A stretch of 64,000 nt of DNA from Panicum virgatum (taxonomy: Eukaryota; Streptophyta; Magnoliopsida; Poales; Poaceae): the NCBI RefSeq assembly GCF_016808335.1, contig NC_053147.1, forward strand, positions 17,408,913 to 17,472,912, given 5' to 3'. Position numbers and translations under genes: made by a program. Of this stretch, positions 36,983-48,208 are shown piece by piece. Numbering within the stretch: the stretch's first letter is position 1; each line of letters opens with the position of its first letter. A model generated the notes under the pieces. The model was not told where the DNA came from and made no database searches. It worked only from the letters and a program-made list of their open reading frames with translations.

Positions 36983-37037
36983 GTTGAGGGGGCGCCATGC
37001 TGAGCTGGTGCCGCGCTGCTCGGCTGCTGGAGAATTA

Positions 37038-37280
37038 GGTCTTGTTTAGATGTACTCAAAATTTCAAAATTTTACAAGATTCTCCGTTATTTTGAATCTT
37101 TGAACGCATGCATGAAGTATTAAATATAGCTAAACAAAATAATCAATTACACAGTTTGACTATAATTTGCGAGACGAATCTTTTGAGCCTAGTTAACCCA
37201 TGGCGGGACACTAATTACCAAATACAAACGAAAGTGCTACAATACTTTACGCCCAAAACTTTTCGCATCTAAACAAATCC
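37038..37280. mobile_element. Tourist-like MITE, TTA target duplication
   Basis: It runs from GGTCTTGTTTAGATG to CATCTAAACAAATCC, flanked by TTA at 37035-37037 and 37281-37283. It shares body sequence with 26049-26283. Confidence 0.85.
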
Positions 37281-37569
37281 TTAATATGTTAGGCTGGATA
37301 ACTTCTCGGTGGGCTGGCTTGGGCTGAACAGCAGCGCGTGACGATAAAAGGGGTTTTTTCGCGCGCTATGCGTAGCTTTTCCGGCGCGCATGGGTCTCGA
37401 CTCACTGCGAGAGTTGCGTGATTTTCTTCTCACGTCGGGGCCTGCTTTCGGTTCGGCTTAAGTGTTGATCCTGTACTTTTACTGTACGGCCGCCCATTTC
37501 ACAGCCGAGCAGCGCGGCACCAGCTCAGCATGGCGGGCCGAGCGTCTCTACAAAAGAATCTCGTATATA

Positions 37570-37850
37570 TGGTGTACTAAATGAAGTCTATTTGCAAAAC
37601 TTTTTCAGGAATGGGTACAACTTTTCGCGACGAATCTAATGACGGTAATTAATCGATAATTTGTTACAGTGATACTATAGTAATCATCCTCTAATCACAC
37701 GGTCAAAGACCTCATTAAATTCCTCAGGGTCACTAGCGTGGGGTTCTGAAGTTGGTTTTATAAACTGGCTTTGTTTGACACCGTAATTAGTGGTCAAAAT
37801 GTCACTATTCACTAGCACAGCACAAACCAAACGTGGCCACTCTATAGGGG
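37570..37850. mobile_element. MITE remnant related to 6949-7290
   Basis: The strings GTACTAAATGAAGTC, GACGAATCTAATGA and TTACAGTGATACTATAGTAA match the layout of the MITE at 6949-7290. The borders are diverged. Confidence 0.5.
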
Positions 37851-38039
37851 ACATTGGGGCTGGCACCGACGGCTGAGAGCTGCTTTGCTTTTCCAATTGA
37901 CTTCAATCTTCTCTCACATCAAAATTCTTATTTGGCGAATTTTCGGCGGCTGGTAAAATTTTGGCGCATGGACCGTTGTACAACTCCTGGCTGGTAAAAT
38001 TTTGGCACAAAAAGAAAAGACAAAAGAGTAAGAAGTTAG

Positions 38040-38045
38040 AAAAAA
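38040..38045 (-). terminator. Pol III terminator of the tRNA gene
   Basis: A run of six T on the minus strand starts 5 nt after the tRNA 3' end. Confidence 0.8.
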
Positions 38046-38049
38046 CAGA

Positions 38050-38074
38050 TGCGGTGAGTGTGGATCGAACACAC

Positions 38075-38117
<43 letters not shown>

Positions 38118-38122
38118 CCCAT
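38050..38122 (-). tRNA. tRNA-Phe (GAA)
   Basis: The 73-nt cloverleaf reads on the minus strand. The D-arm is TAGCTCAGTTGGGAGAGC (A and B box positions intact). The anticodon loop is CTGAAGA with GAA at 38087-38089, and the T-arm contains GTTCGATCC. It is the nuclear, not the plastid, type. The first two bases are AT where plant tRNA-Phe has GC. This gives an A1-C72 mismatch and a U2-G71 wobble at the acceptor end. The T-stem carries compensating changes and stays paired. It may be functional or a slightly decayed copy. Confidence 0.88.
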
Positions 38123-38261
38123 CTATCTTCTGGCGGTCTCGGCACGCACACAAACCGGAATCTTCTATGAGCTATCTTCTTCACTGAATCTGGAAGACCA
38201 CCCCATGAATCATGGGTCATGTGTATGGTCTTATGCTTATTCGTACCAGGTTGTGCTTCTG

Positions 38262-38569
38262 TAAGACTGACTCCAACAACAATGTGCATTTTTGAGAGGC
38301 AAATTGAACTTTGCCTCACTTATACCGTATTTTGCCTTTTCTTCTCACGACTCTATCTCCAACAGCAAATGCATCTCGGGAAAAGAGAAGAAAACAGACC
38401 CCTCCATCAAATGCATAGGAGGAGAGAGGGACTGCATTTTTGACTCCTCTCTCCTCCGAAGGCAAAATGCATGCTCATTTGCATCGTCTGTTGGAAGAGG
38501 AATCGGTAATACACAGTACAGCTCCAAAATGCATATATGTGTTTGCCTTCTCTCTTGAAGTCAGCCTTA
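38262..38569. mobile_element. MITE
   Basis: The ends are TAAGACTGACTCCAAC and the inverted TAAGGCTGACTTCAAG. The interior contains repeated (A)AAATGCAT strings. Non-coding. Confidence 0.6.
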
Positions 38570-39089
38570 GGCATGCATATTGTCTACTAAGCTATACAAA
38601 TGCTTCTGGAACCTATGCACGTTTTCCTACCAATCCCAAACATTTGGGTTCAATCCTTACTTCATTGCTTGCCACCACACCAAGAAGGCAAGAAGTCAAG
38701 CACACATTACATTTAGCATTCAGTTCTGAAACGCACAAGCATTTAGCAGGTTTTCTGGATTGGAGTTAGCTACTTTCCCATTGTAAACCGGCAACTGTAT
38801 AATATAATACAACGGTCATACATTACATGATCCACCATCTATCATCTATAAAATGCTAACACTACACCAAAAGGTCAGAACGGGTATGGCCATACAGGCA
38901 AGACAGGCACATTGCCTCAAAAAGAAGCAGGTAGGAGGAGGAAGGGAAGGAGCTTTACATTTAATGGTGTGGTTCACTCATCAGCATCATCGTCAACTGT
39001 ATGATCAGCCTCTAGTATGGTTGTGTCGTTTGCACAAGAATTCCAGCCATGGCGAATGGTGATGGTGCCATGCCACTATACGTTTATAC
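38570..39089. other. 3' flank of GT47 gene 1
   Basis: No gene. It includes the probable 3' UTR of the minus-strand gene ending at 39090. Confidence 0.5.
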
Positions 39090-41464
39090 CTACCACGGCT
39101 TCAGATCGGCCGGGTCTCCCTCAGTCCAGTTCAGCACCTTCTGCCCGGGCTTCAGGAACACGCCCTTACCATGCGGCAGCTTCCGCGCGAGCCCATTCAG
39201 GATCTGGTGGAAGGCATCCCTGGGTTCAGCTGGCTGTGGGAAGAGCATGGCCTGCTTCATGGATGGGTTTGCGAGCAGCCTCTGCTTTCGAAGGATTTCC
39301 TCCATTGGTATGGAGGTCAGGATGGTGTCCAGCTTCGTGACGTCATCCTCGGCCACAAAGACACCGATCTCCTCCCATGGGATCGCGTCCGCAAAGGGAA
39401 GAACAATGTCGTCGGCGATGATCACGGGGATGCAGCCAAACACCACAGCCTCCACCAAACGGGGGCTCCATGGGGCCCAGCCCAGTGGGCACAAGCAGAA
39501 TACAGAACGCTGCATGTCCTCATAGTAGGTTGGTGGGTGGTCTGTCGAGATGTCGAACATCGGGTTGCTCTTGAAGTTCTCCCACACCGATGCACGGGCG
39601 CCCCTGCATTGCATATGGTAGGTGCATCAAGACTTTCGGATCAATGACTCATTAAGAATGCTTGTCAGTAACATAATTCAATTTTAGGTGCATACCTTGC
39701 ATAGTAACCACCCTCAGGATCATTTGAAGTATCATAGAACAAACCACGAAAATAGACAAAGATTGACCGAGGGGTCTCTGGTGGAACGAGGTGAGTTCTC
39801 ATCTTATGAGGAGGAGTATATGGTGGGATGGTGATGGAGCCTTCCTTGAGGCATGCATGATGCTTCTGCCCAAAAGTCTGGACCAGCGTGGCACGGCACA
39901 GCACTGGAAGGACACCTCGCTCGATAGCCTTTGCTTCCTGAACAATAGGAATTCTGAATGATGCTAGATGGATGATGCTTGAAACAAAAATGAGTAAAGG
40001 ATAGCAGATGCTGTATTGGGAAATGACTAGGCTGGAATTCCATTTTATGAGTTTGCATACCAAGTTGCATTGATAAATAATTTCTAGGAGGGTTCATGGT
40101 TCATGGCTCCATGACTCACCTGGAAATAGAAGCATGCTCCAAAGTCATGTGGTGTGACAAAGAAATGATCTGCTCCCTCTGTCCTATTCCAGTAGGGCCA
40201 ACGCTTGGAAATGTACTGAATCGCACTTCTCATCATACGTGGAGACTTGGTGGTCAAGGGATGGCCCCATGGAGTAAGGTCACATGTTGTGTATACTGGA
40301 GTATAGAACCAATCGGCTTCTTCCGGATTTAGTGTCTGGACTGCACTCGACAGTAGGAAGCGATGTATGAAGATCTCTGTAGCAAACATGTGCTTGAGGC
40401 ATCTTGAATCTTTTGCCAAAATATTCTTGTTGTACTTGGGCGGCAACTCATAGACATATACCTTGAGCCTTCCAACAGGATCATCTTCTAGCACATCACC
40501 AGCACTTCCTGGAATTTAATCATACCCACAGAGAAAGTATGAGGATTATGCACCACAATACCATGATCCTAGTACTGTGGAACCAAACAGTATTTTTGAA
40601 GAAAAAAAAATTATTTTCTTCAGGCAAAGCATAATTGAAACTATACAGCAAGTAGGCACACAAGCAAGCCATGGAACATATAGGGTAGTTTGACGAGCAG
40701 AACTCTTTTAGTAGGTCCAGGGTGTAGCTAAATATCACGTCAAGTAAGAAATTTGAGAGATCCCTGACTGTTTTATTAAGTCAAGAAGCTCGATAAGTGT
40801 AGTTAGTGGACTCCAATCCAAAACGATAAATAATAGCACTACTCACAAAGTTTGCTAATCGTCAATAGAAGTATGCTATTCGGAGTTCAGCCACACTTGA
40901 AATTCTGAAAAAGAATCAAACTTCATTTATGCTCAGCTGCTCGCCTGCTCAGTAGATGCAAGGCAGGATCTATCATAACCAATCGCACATGCATCACTCA
41001 CATACTAATAATAACAGGTTTGATCTCAAGATCTTGGAGCACTGGCAATCATGTCCCTTGCCAGGATGGAATTGATTGTGAACGCTGCTGAAGGTAGTTC
41101 GCTCATGGATTAATGAAGGAAGCGTGGAAGCATCTGTGTTAAAGAGCTGATCTCTCTCTCCCCAACCACCCGCCCGCTCGTCTTCCCAGGGCCTGATAGG
41201 ATCTGCGCGCGAGATCAGATCCATTCCGGCCACCACAAACGCGACGAGGAGCACGGATTGCCCAGATGAACAACCGCCGGGCGCAGGCAACGCATAATCC
41301 ACTAACCAGAGCATGGCGGCAAGCAAGAGAAGGAAGGAAGGAAGAGCGAGGGGCCGCGTACCTTGGATCCGCTCGGTGCCCTGCGCCGCGACGACGGCGA
41401 CGTCGGAGCAGGCGAGGAGCAAGGCGAGCGCCAGGGGCAGCGCCCGCGCCCTCCCCGTCCCCAT
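39090..41464 (-). CDS. GT47 exostosin-family glycosyltransferase (IRX10/GUT type), copy 1
   Basis: Four exons on the minus strand: 41464-41362, 40508-40120, 39937-39696 and 39603-39090. They total 1248 nt (415 aa), with canonical GT-AG introns and matching phases. Residues 8-27 are hydrophobic (signal peptide or anchor), pointing to the Golgi. The GT47 exostosin domain starts near residue 45 (LKVYVYELPPKYN). The conserved exon-4 block has GCIPVIIADDIVLPF at residues 301-315. IRX10-like members build the xylan backbone of cell walls; older annotation calls them glucuronosyltransferases. The start was chosen by identity with the neighbouring paralogue, although the frame is open further upstream to 41767. 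It lies about 2.2 kb from copy 2, same strand, with the same exon sizes, so it is a tandem duplicate. Confidence 0.93.
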
Positions 41465-43682
41465 TAGTCCGTCGCCTTCCCTCCACGCTCGGCGGCTCAG
41501 GAGCAACCGGGAGACAGGAGATGGAGGCTCGAGTCGGGAGGGTGTGGAGGAGGTGGTAGGGAGGATTCTTGGCAGGCAGGGAGAATAGGGACGCGGAGTC
41601 AAAGAGGATGACAGAGGTGTGGGAGCGCTGCCGCCTGCCGGACTGGGAGGTTGGTGGTGACGGTGACATGCCGCTGCTTCGCGGGCTGTCTGTCGGCGGT
41701 GGAGGGAGGTAGTGGGTACCAGCCTACCAGGTTTCCCTGAGCAAGATCGATGAATTTGCGTTCCCATGTACTAGTACTAGCAATTGGTCGTCCTGGATAG
41801 AGAAATTTTACGAAATAGTACTATCTCTGATATCACAAATTTAAATAAGTTTTTTTAGCTTTAGCGATCAATAGTTATATAAACAGTTTTGCAACACAAG
41901 GTTAATGGTGCCAGCTTCATTATGAAATTCAATTTTACAATTTATATCTATATCTATTAATAAAGTGAGTAAGGTTTCCCCTCAAATTTTGATTTGGTCT
42001 GTCTTGTGTCATTGACAGGTGGGCCTTAGTTCATTCCGTATGCGAGTCCGACACTTCCATCAATCGAAATCTTAATTGGGATCCGAACAAATCAGTCGGA
42101 ATCATAATAGAACTTGAATAAGTCAATCGAAATCTCAATCGGATTCCGGACAATCAATACCTCGCATGATCACGACACAGTTTGTAGACGGAGTGAATAA
42201 ACACAAAGTTGGTGATATCATGTAGATCTATTATATTACTTGTAGCAACGTACAAGCACTATGCTAATTTATTTAAATCGGTATAAGTAAATTACTGGTC
42301 CATGTTTTACCTTGGCGAGTATATCAATATTCTAAACCGCTTGTATTTGCAATCAGAGGGAGTAAACATTCATTAAGCAAGACAACCGTATGATTATGGA
42401 AAACGTGATACGACAGACGAGCATGGAGTCCTAGTAATAAGCAAAAGCAAGCACGGAAGCACACCCACCAAAAGTAGGTTATGCAGCTGTACGGCCTCCT
42501 CATTTCAGTATCGCTTTGCTTGTGTCACAATGCATGCCATCTTTTTATTTTTCTCCTCGGTGCCTACTATACTTGGCTCACCTGCCATTAGGTGGTCTCT
42601 TTCGTCGTCTTCTCCAGCTAGTTAGGTCACGGCGCACGGTGCACCAGAATGTTGTTTCTGTCGTTGACCCTCATAACCACTCGTACCTTACCGAAAACTT
42701 TTACCCAGGATCGAATTTAACTTTAAAATTTGCATAGAGGGGAACCGAATCTCGCCAAGATCTGTGCAAAAATTCAGAAAAAAAACTGGAAGTATGATTT
42801 TTTTTACAAATTCCCACCATTTCCAAAGTTCGTGGCACCAAACCCTAGTGGAAACCTTGTTCGGATATATATTTCTGAACTACGATCCTTTATCATTCAG
42901 TTTGTGACATGGCAACCAAGTGCAGGTGGAGGGTGCAATAGCTCAGTAATACCAGCTGATGGCCTTACAGACAAAAAAAAATGGCCTTGATGTTGACCTC
43001 ATTTCACAAACGATCTACCTACCTATCGGCACCAACAACCAGCAATCTTTCTCTAGCTTACTGCGCTCACATCACATGCGCATTTTGCTCCAACATTCCT
43101 TCAGAACTCGGCAACATTCAGTTAAAGACTGAAGTGACAAGCTACCTGATCAGCGAATCAGACAGGCTTCCCAATGATCTTGCTTCAGAGTTCAGACAGC
43201 AGTTTCACCTTCTTTACTTCAAAAAAAAAAAGACAGCAGTTTCACCTTCGTCATCGAATTGTTAAGAGGCACAAATCAAAGGGGACTAAAATTAGCCAGG
43301 TAGGGCACCACAAACACTATGGCAGGGTTGTTGCAGCCTTGCAGGTATATCTCTGCTGTATGCAGTGCAGAGGATATTGAAACGAGGTCAGACAACCAGC
43401 ATGAGTAAAATCTTTAAACTTTATTATGATGATATATCCACATATGATTGACAAGGCCTGGCATTCTCATCATCTAATGAATTGGATAAAGAGGGACAAA
43501 AAAAAGAAGAGAAGAAGATATGAGGTGTATATAACAGCTATAGAAGAAAGAGCATATAAAAAATGTACATTTGGCTTGTGGTCAGCACTATGCATCCATG
43601 GTAATTCGAAGGTGCACTATATCATCATGTCCTCAGTATTTCCTTTCCAGAAAGTTTTTATCCATCTCAGATCCGCAAGATG
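41465..43682. other. Spacer between the two GT47 genes
   Basis: It holds the 5' leader and promoter of copy 1 and the 3' region of copy 2. A TATATCTATTAATAAAG string near 41950 resembles the end of a grass DNA element. The retroposon footprint at 43194-43249 is listed separately. No gene seen. Confidence 0.45.
43194..43249. mobile_element. Tiny poly(A) insertion flanked by 19-bp target duplication
   Basis: AGACAGCAGTTTCACCTTC occurs at 43194-43212 and again at 43231-43249. Between the copies are only 18 nt ending in ten or more A. This is the layout of an extremely 5'-truncated LINE-mediated insertion. Confidence 0.75.
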
Positions 43683-45936
43683 CTACCAAGGCTTTAGGTC
43701 GCCTGGTGGTCCAGCGGTCCAGTTCAGGATCCTCTCCCCAGGCTTCAAGAAGACATTATCACCATGTGGGAGCTTGCGTGCAAGTCCGTTTAGAATCTGG
43801 TGGAATGCATCTCCTGGCTGAGCAGGCTGGGGGAACAGCATGGCCTGCTTCATCGACGGGTTCGCAAGGAGCCGTTGCTTCCTCAGTATAACATCTGTGG
43901 GAATGGATGTCAGGATGCTGTCCAGCCTCGGTACATCCTCCTCAGCAACGAACACACCGATCTCCTCCCATGGGATGGCATCCGCAAAGGGCAGGACGAT
44001 GTCATCTGCGATGATCACCGGGATGCAGCCGAAGACCACTGCTTCCACTAGCCTGGGACTCCATGGTGCCCAGCCCAATGGGCACAGGCAGAACACTGAA
44101 CGCTGCATGTCTTCATAGTATGTTGGTGGGTGATCGGTCGAGATGTCAAAGAGCGGATTGTTCTTGAAGTTCTCCCAGACTGACGCGCGAGCTCCTCTGT
44201 AGAACATGCAGTGTCATCAGAGACTAGACAAAACGATGGGAAGATGTATATATGGAGGTGTCCACTGCATTAATTGTACACATACAGATGATTTACCTAG
44301 CATAGTAGCCGCCTTCGGGATCATTGCCATTGTCATAGAACAGACCGCGGAAGTACACGAAGATGGATCGAGGGGTATCTGGGGGTATAAGGTGAGTTTG
44401 CATTTTCTGGGGAGGCGCAAATGGAGGTATGGTAATGGATCCATCCTTCAGGCAGACATGGTTCTTCTGTCCAAAGGTTTGAACCAGCGTAGCACGCTGA
44501 AGCAAGGGGAGGATTCCCCGGGCAATTGCTTTCTCTTCCTGAAACAATGAAAGTTCTCATTACAGAAAGATCAAGATACTGAAACTGCCAGAAACAGAAG
44601 GCGTCAATTGGAGGTCTAGCAAGTGATTATTTCTATTACATGGTTAATTAACCATGAATATGGATATCAGCATGACATATAAGGAAATTACAATCATGGA
44701 TATGTTTCTTCTACAAGGGACAAAGAACATGTGGAGCCTGAACTAATTAACTCACTGTACTAGATTAGTTCAGTCATACTGAAACAAGGATCTTGTTCAG
44801 TGTCACAATTAGATATGTCCCAGTTGTTACAAACGCTGGTATTTGCTATTTGGTACTAAACTATTAGTGCCAAAGATCTAATCTTCATTATTAGAAAGAT
44901 AAATAAATGCATGTGACAGCTACTTAATGTACTAGTGTTTGTACCTGATAATGAAAGCAAGCACCAAAGTCATGTGGTGTGACAAAGAAATGATCTGCGC
45001 CTTCTGATCTATTCCAGTAAGGCCAGTTTGTGGCAATCAGCTGGATTGCACTACGCATCATTCGAGGAGACTTGAAAGGCAAGGGAAGACCCGAAGGAGT
45101 CAGATCGCATGTTGTGTATACAGGTGTGTAGAACCAATCTGCTTCCTCGGGATTAAAAGTTCGAACAGCGCTTGACAACAGGAACCAGTGCATGAAGATC
45201 TCAGCAGCAAACATGTGGTTCAGGCACCTAGGGTCCTTCTTCAGCAGTTTCTTGTTGTATTTGCTAGGGAGATCATAGACAAAGACCTTGAGCCTCCCAA
45301 CAGGGTTATCTTCCAGCACATCGCCAGCACTTCCTGCATTTTATTAGCCACAGCATTAGGGATGCACAGAAATGGGGAAAAGAATATACCTAGTTGTAGA
45401 ACCATGCTAGGGATCACAGGATGACAAAGCATATACTAATCAAAAATTCAAAACTCAAAAAGTAAGGTATGCTAGCTAAGCAAAATAAAGCTCCAAAGTG
45501 AATTTTGCACCTGTGCTAAACTGAACTAATCATGATTAATTGGTTATCATCATGTATCATTGAATGCCAAAGGATCCACCTGCATTCAGCTTATCTGCTA
45601 ACCCATTAGCATATGAAATCAGGATGGAATTCCCATGAATTCAAGATTCAGAGGCCTAGCAGATCAAACTGACATACTAATACATGCCAAAATTGTTGCT
45701 TTACCAATTTGCAAGATGTGCTACAGGCGACAAGATGTACTACAAAACAAATAGCTGGAGTTATAGAAACTGACAAGAATGTGCTATCAAGATCAGAAGC
45801 AAGATGGAAACAAACACAAATCGCCCCGCGTACCTTCGATCCGCTCGGTGTCCTGCGCCGTGACGACAACGACGCCGGAGCAGGCGAGGAGCACGGCGAG
45901 CGCCAGGGCCAGCCCCCGCCCGCTCCCCTTCCCCAT
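43683..45936 (-). CDS. GT47 exostosin-family glycosyltransferase (IRX10/GUT type), copy 2
   Basis: Exons on the minus strand are 45936-45834, 45333-44945, 44538-44297 and 44196-43683, the same sizes as copy 1. They total 415 aa with GT-AG introns. The N-terminal hydrophobic stretch (ALALAVLLACSGVVVVTA) is followed by the exostosin domain. Exon 4 is nearly identical to copy 1, while exons 1 and 3 have diverged more (for example EEKAIARGILPLLQR against EAKAIERGVLPVLCR). The likely role is that of copy 1, xylan-type wall polysaccharide synthesis in the Golgi. No lesion was seen. Confidence 0.93.
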
Positions 45937-47477
45937 CGGTCCTCACCCGCGCCGCCGCCTCCCTCCCCTCCCTACCACTTCACGCTCGGCTAGGAATGTG
46001 GCGAGATCGGAAGGTATGGGGAAAGTAGTAGGAAGGTTGTGGGATCCTCGGCAGGCGGGGAGGAGGGGGATCCCGGAGTCAAAAAGGATGGCAGGGACGT
46101 GGGAACCTGGGAGGCGGTGGTGGTAGCCGCCGCTTGCTCGCGGGCTCTCGCTGTCGGCGGAGCAGAGGAGGTGGTGGGTGGCAAGTTCCCCTCCCTCAAT
46201 AGTCAATGCCCGCCGCCCAGTAGGCAAGGCGAGGGGAAGCTTTTGCGCCAGATTTTCTGCTTACCTAGCAGGCCAGCAGAGCCATGGACGGAGGTTTGGT
46301 GAGGGGTTTACCTCCACATCAGATTTCAGGTTCCTTTCCCTTTCCTTTCACCAAACATGGACTGGACCTCTGGCTTGTCTTTTACAACTGTATACCTTAT
46401 AAAAATTGAAACTCTCTACTTCAACAGTTCTTGATCCCTTTTATTACTGTTGGTGCATCTTTGTCCTGGTGCTCAAATACTCTACTTCTGCTGTCATTCT
46501 CTCTACCCCGCTCTCTATCTATCTTCTACCATAGCAATGTCAATGTATTTCCTTTGCACATGGAGTGATGGAGCACGCACGCATGATGGCTCACTTCACC
46601 GTCATGGCTCATGACTCATGAGGATTTTTCATTTTCTTTTGGTGATAATAATTGCAGCCACGCCATGTGGTTTAATGCGTTCCTCCTTTTATATTATATA
46701 CAAAAGAAAAGAAAAATCGAAGAGGGAAAAAACAAAAGAGTTGGGGCATGCTAATGGCACAGCGGATTCGGGGAAACGGATTAGCAGCTGTTCGCGAAAA
46801 TAAAAGGAAGGGGCGAGGAAATAAATAAAACTTGCACACAAGGGATATACGCACACATGTGCAAGGGATATACGCACACATTTGCGAGAACACATATTTT
46901 TATTAATTTTGATATTTACAAAATTGATGAATACATGACTCACTACAACTCGTCTTCTTCTGTCTTCTGCGTCGATGTTTAAGGAAGGTCTAACTCGTAG
47001 ATATTGTGTAGTTCGCTGATTCTCGGAGCCTATTAGGCATGGCCGGTTAATTACTCCCTTCGTATTGGTAAAAAAATTTATTTTGGACATGTTTTGAGTT
47101 AAATATTAGGAATATAAATCATCAATAACTTTTAAATTGTTGAGTTTGCAAATGTGAAAATTATATGAAATATATTTGTCTTGAAAAATACTTTCATAAA
47201 AGTATACATATCTCACTTTTCTATAAATATCTTTATAACAACAAGAGATCAAAATTATGTTTTAGAGACTGTCGCTGTGTTCGCTTGGCTTTTCAGCCAA
47301 CCAGCCACAGCCAATCAAACACAGCGTGTGTCGTCGTCCTAAACAACTTCTTAGGGAGTACATATGTAGAGCGAGTGTACAGAAAATCTCCGATTAAGCT
47401 ACGCTTTATGGTCATTGTCAGATCATCTGCTGATCGTCTATATACAATGTATGGAGTATAAAAAAATAGGGTCAGTT
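45937..47477. other. Upstream region of GT47 copy 2 and intergenic DNA
   Basis: 45937-46250 is GC-rich 5' leader/promoter sequence resembling 41465-41760 upstream of copy 1. Beyond this no gene is recognised. A CACACATGTGCAAGGGATATACG string is duplicated near 46835-46885. Confidence 0.45.
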
Positions 47478-47600
47478 GGATCCATGCCACTCCAATTTCT
47501 TGAAATTGGATCTCATATTGAAAATCATGCCATTGAGTGGCATGATTTTCAACATGACACCCAATTTCACGGAGTTGTGGTGGCATGAATCGAATTTTCC
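47478..47600. repeat. Foldback (hairpin) element
   Basis: The central exact inverted repeat has 15-bp arms TTGAAAATCATGCCA around TTGAG (about 47519-47553). Outer arms pair imperfectly: GATCCATGCCAC with the complement of GTGGCATGAATC, and AATTTCTTGAAATTGG with the complement of the CCAATTTCACGG side. Confidence 0.7.
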
Positions 47601-47958
47601 CAAAAAAATATGGGTGGGGGTTACAGGCGCACCGACATCCGGAGAACCCAAACTGAATTAACTCATCATCCTAAATTCCTAATACGTACACGTACATTAA
47701 ACTCTTCTAGAAACAAGGAGAGAAGTGGGGCCCATGAGTCATAGGCTCAACTATGTTAAAATACGTACACTTACATTAAAATAGATATTGTGTGTATATA
47801 CTTTGCCACAACTCATTATTTTAGAATAAAAATATTCATAAACAGTAGCCAAAGTTCTAAAATAGTGGATTATAGAATTTAGCGGTAGTAATTTAAAATC
47901 CCACTAAATTCCCCGCTATAGCGGCTTTAGCCAACCCTCTCCATGCATATACCGCCAC
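47601..47958. other. Intergenic, possible DNA-element remnant
   Basis: A TTTAGCGG...CCGCTATAGCGGCTTTAGCC stretch near 47880-47935 looks like part of a transposon with GCTATAGC-rich ends. Nothing else seen. Confidence 0.35.
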
Positions 47959-48208
47959 TGAAGCGCCCCGACCCAAAGATCAAGGCTAAACCATGTATTA
48001 TTTACCGAATTAAGTCTCCGGCACAATACATGTTACATTAAGTGGAGTCCAGAGTCATACAGAGCTTTATTTAACACGTACATGAGGAGTAAAGTGACAA
48101 CACAAAGCTACACAGAACAATCATAAGATAACAACTAGCATAACGACATACAGGACTAGCTCTTCATCCATCACGGCTCCACTCGAAAAGCTTGGGTGCG
48201 GATACGAT

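Larger units (their letters stand above)
36739..37932. repeat. Inverted duplication (about 1.2 kb) broken by MITEs
   Basis: The outer arms 36739-36787 and 37884-37932 are 49-bp exact inverted complements. The inner arms 36993-37026 and 37502-37535 are 34-bp exact inverted complements. Between the arm pairs the left side holds a hAT-like MITE and the right side another MITE remnant. The centre holds a Tourist-like MITE. Confidence 0.9.

Noticed and set aside
41465..41767. In-frame upstream extension of GT47 copy 1
   Set aside because: The paralogue starts at the equivalent of 41464 with a hydrophobic N-terminus right after it; the extension is Pro/Ser-rich without similarity.
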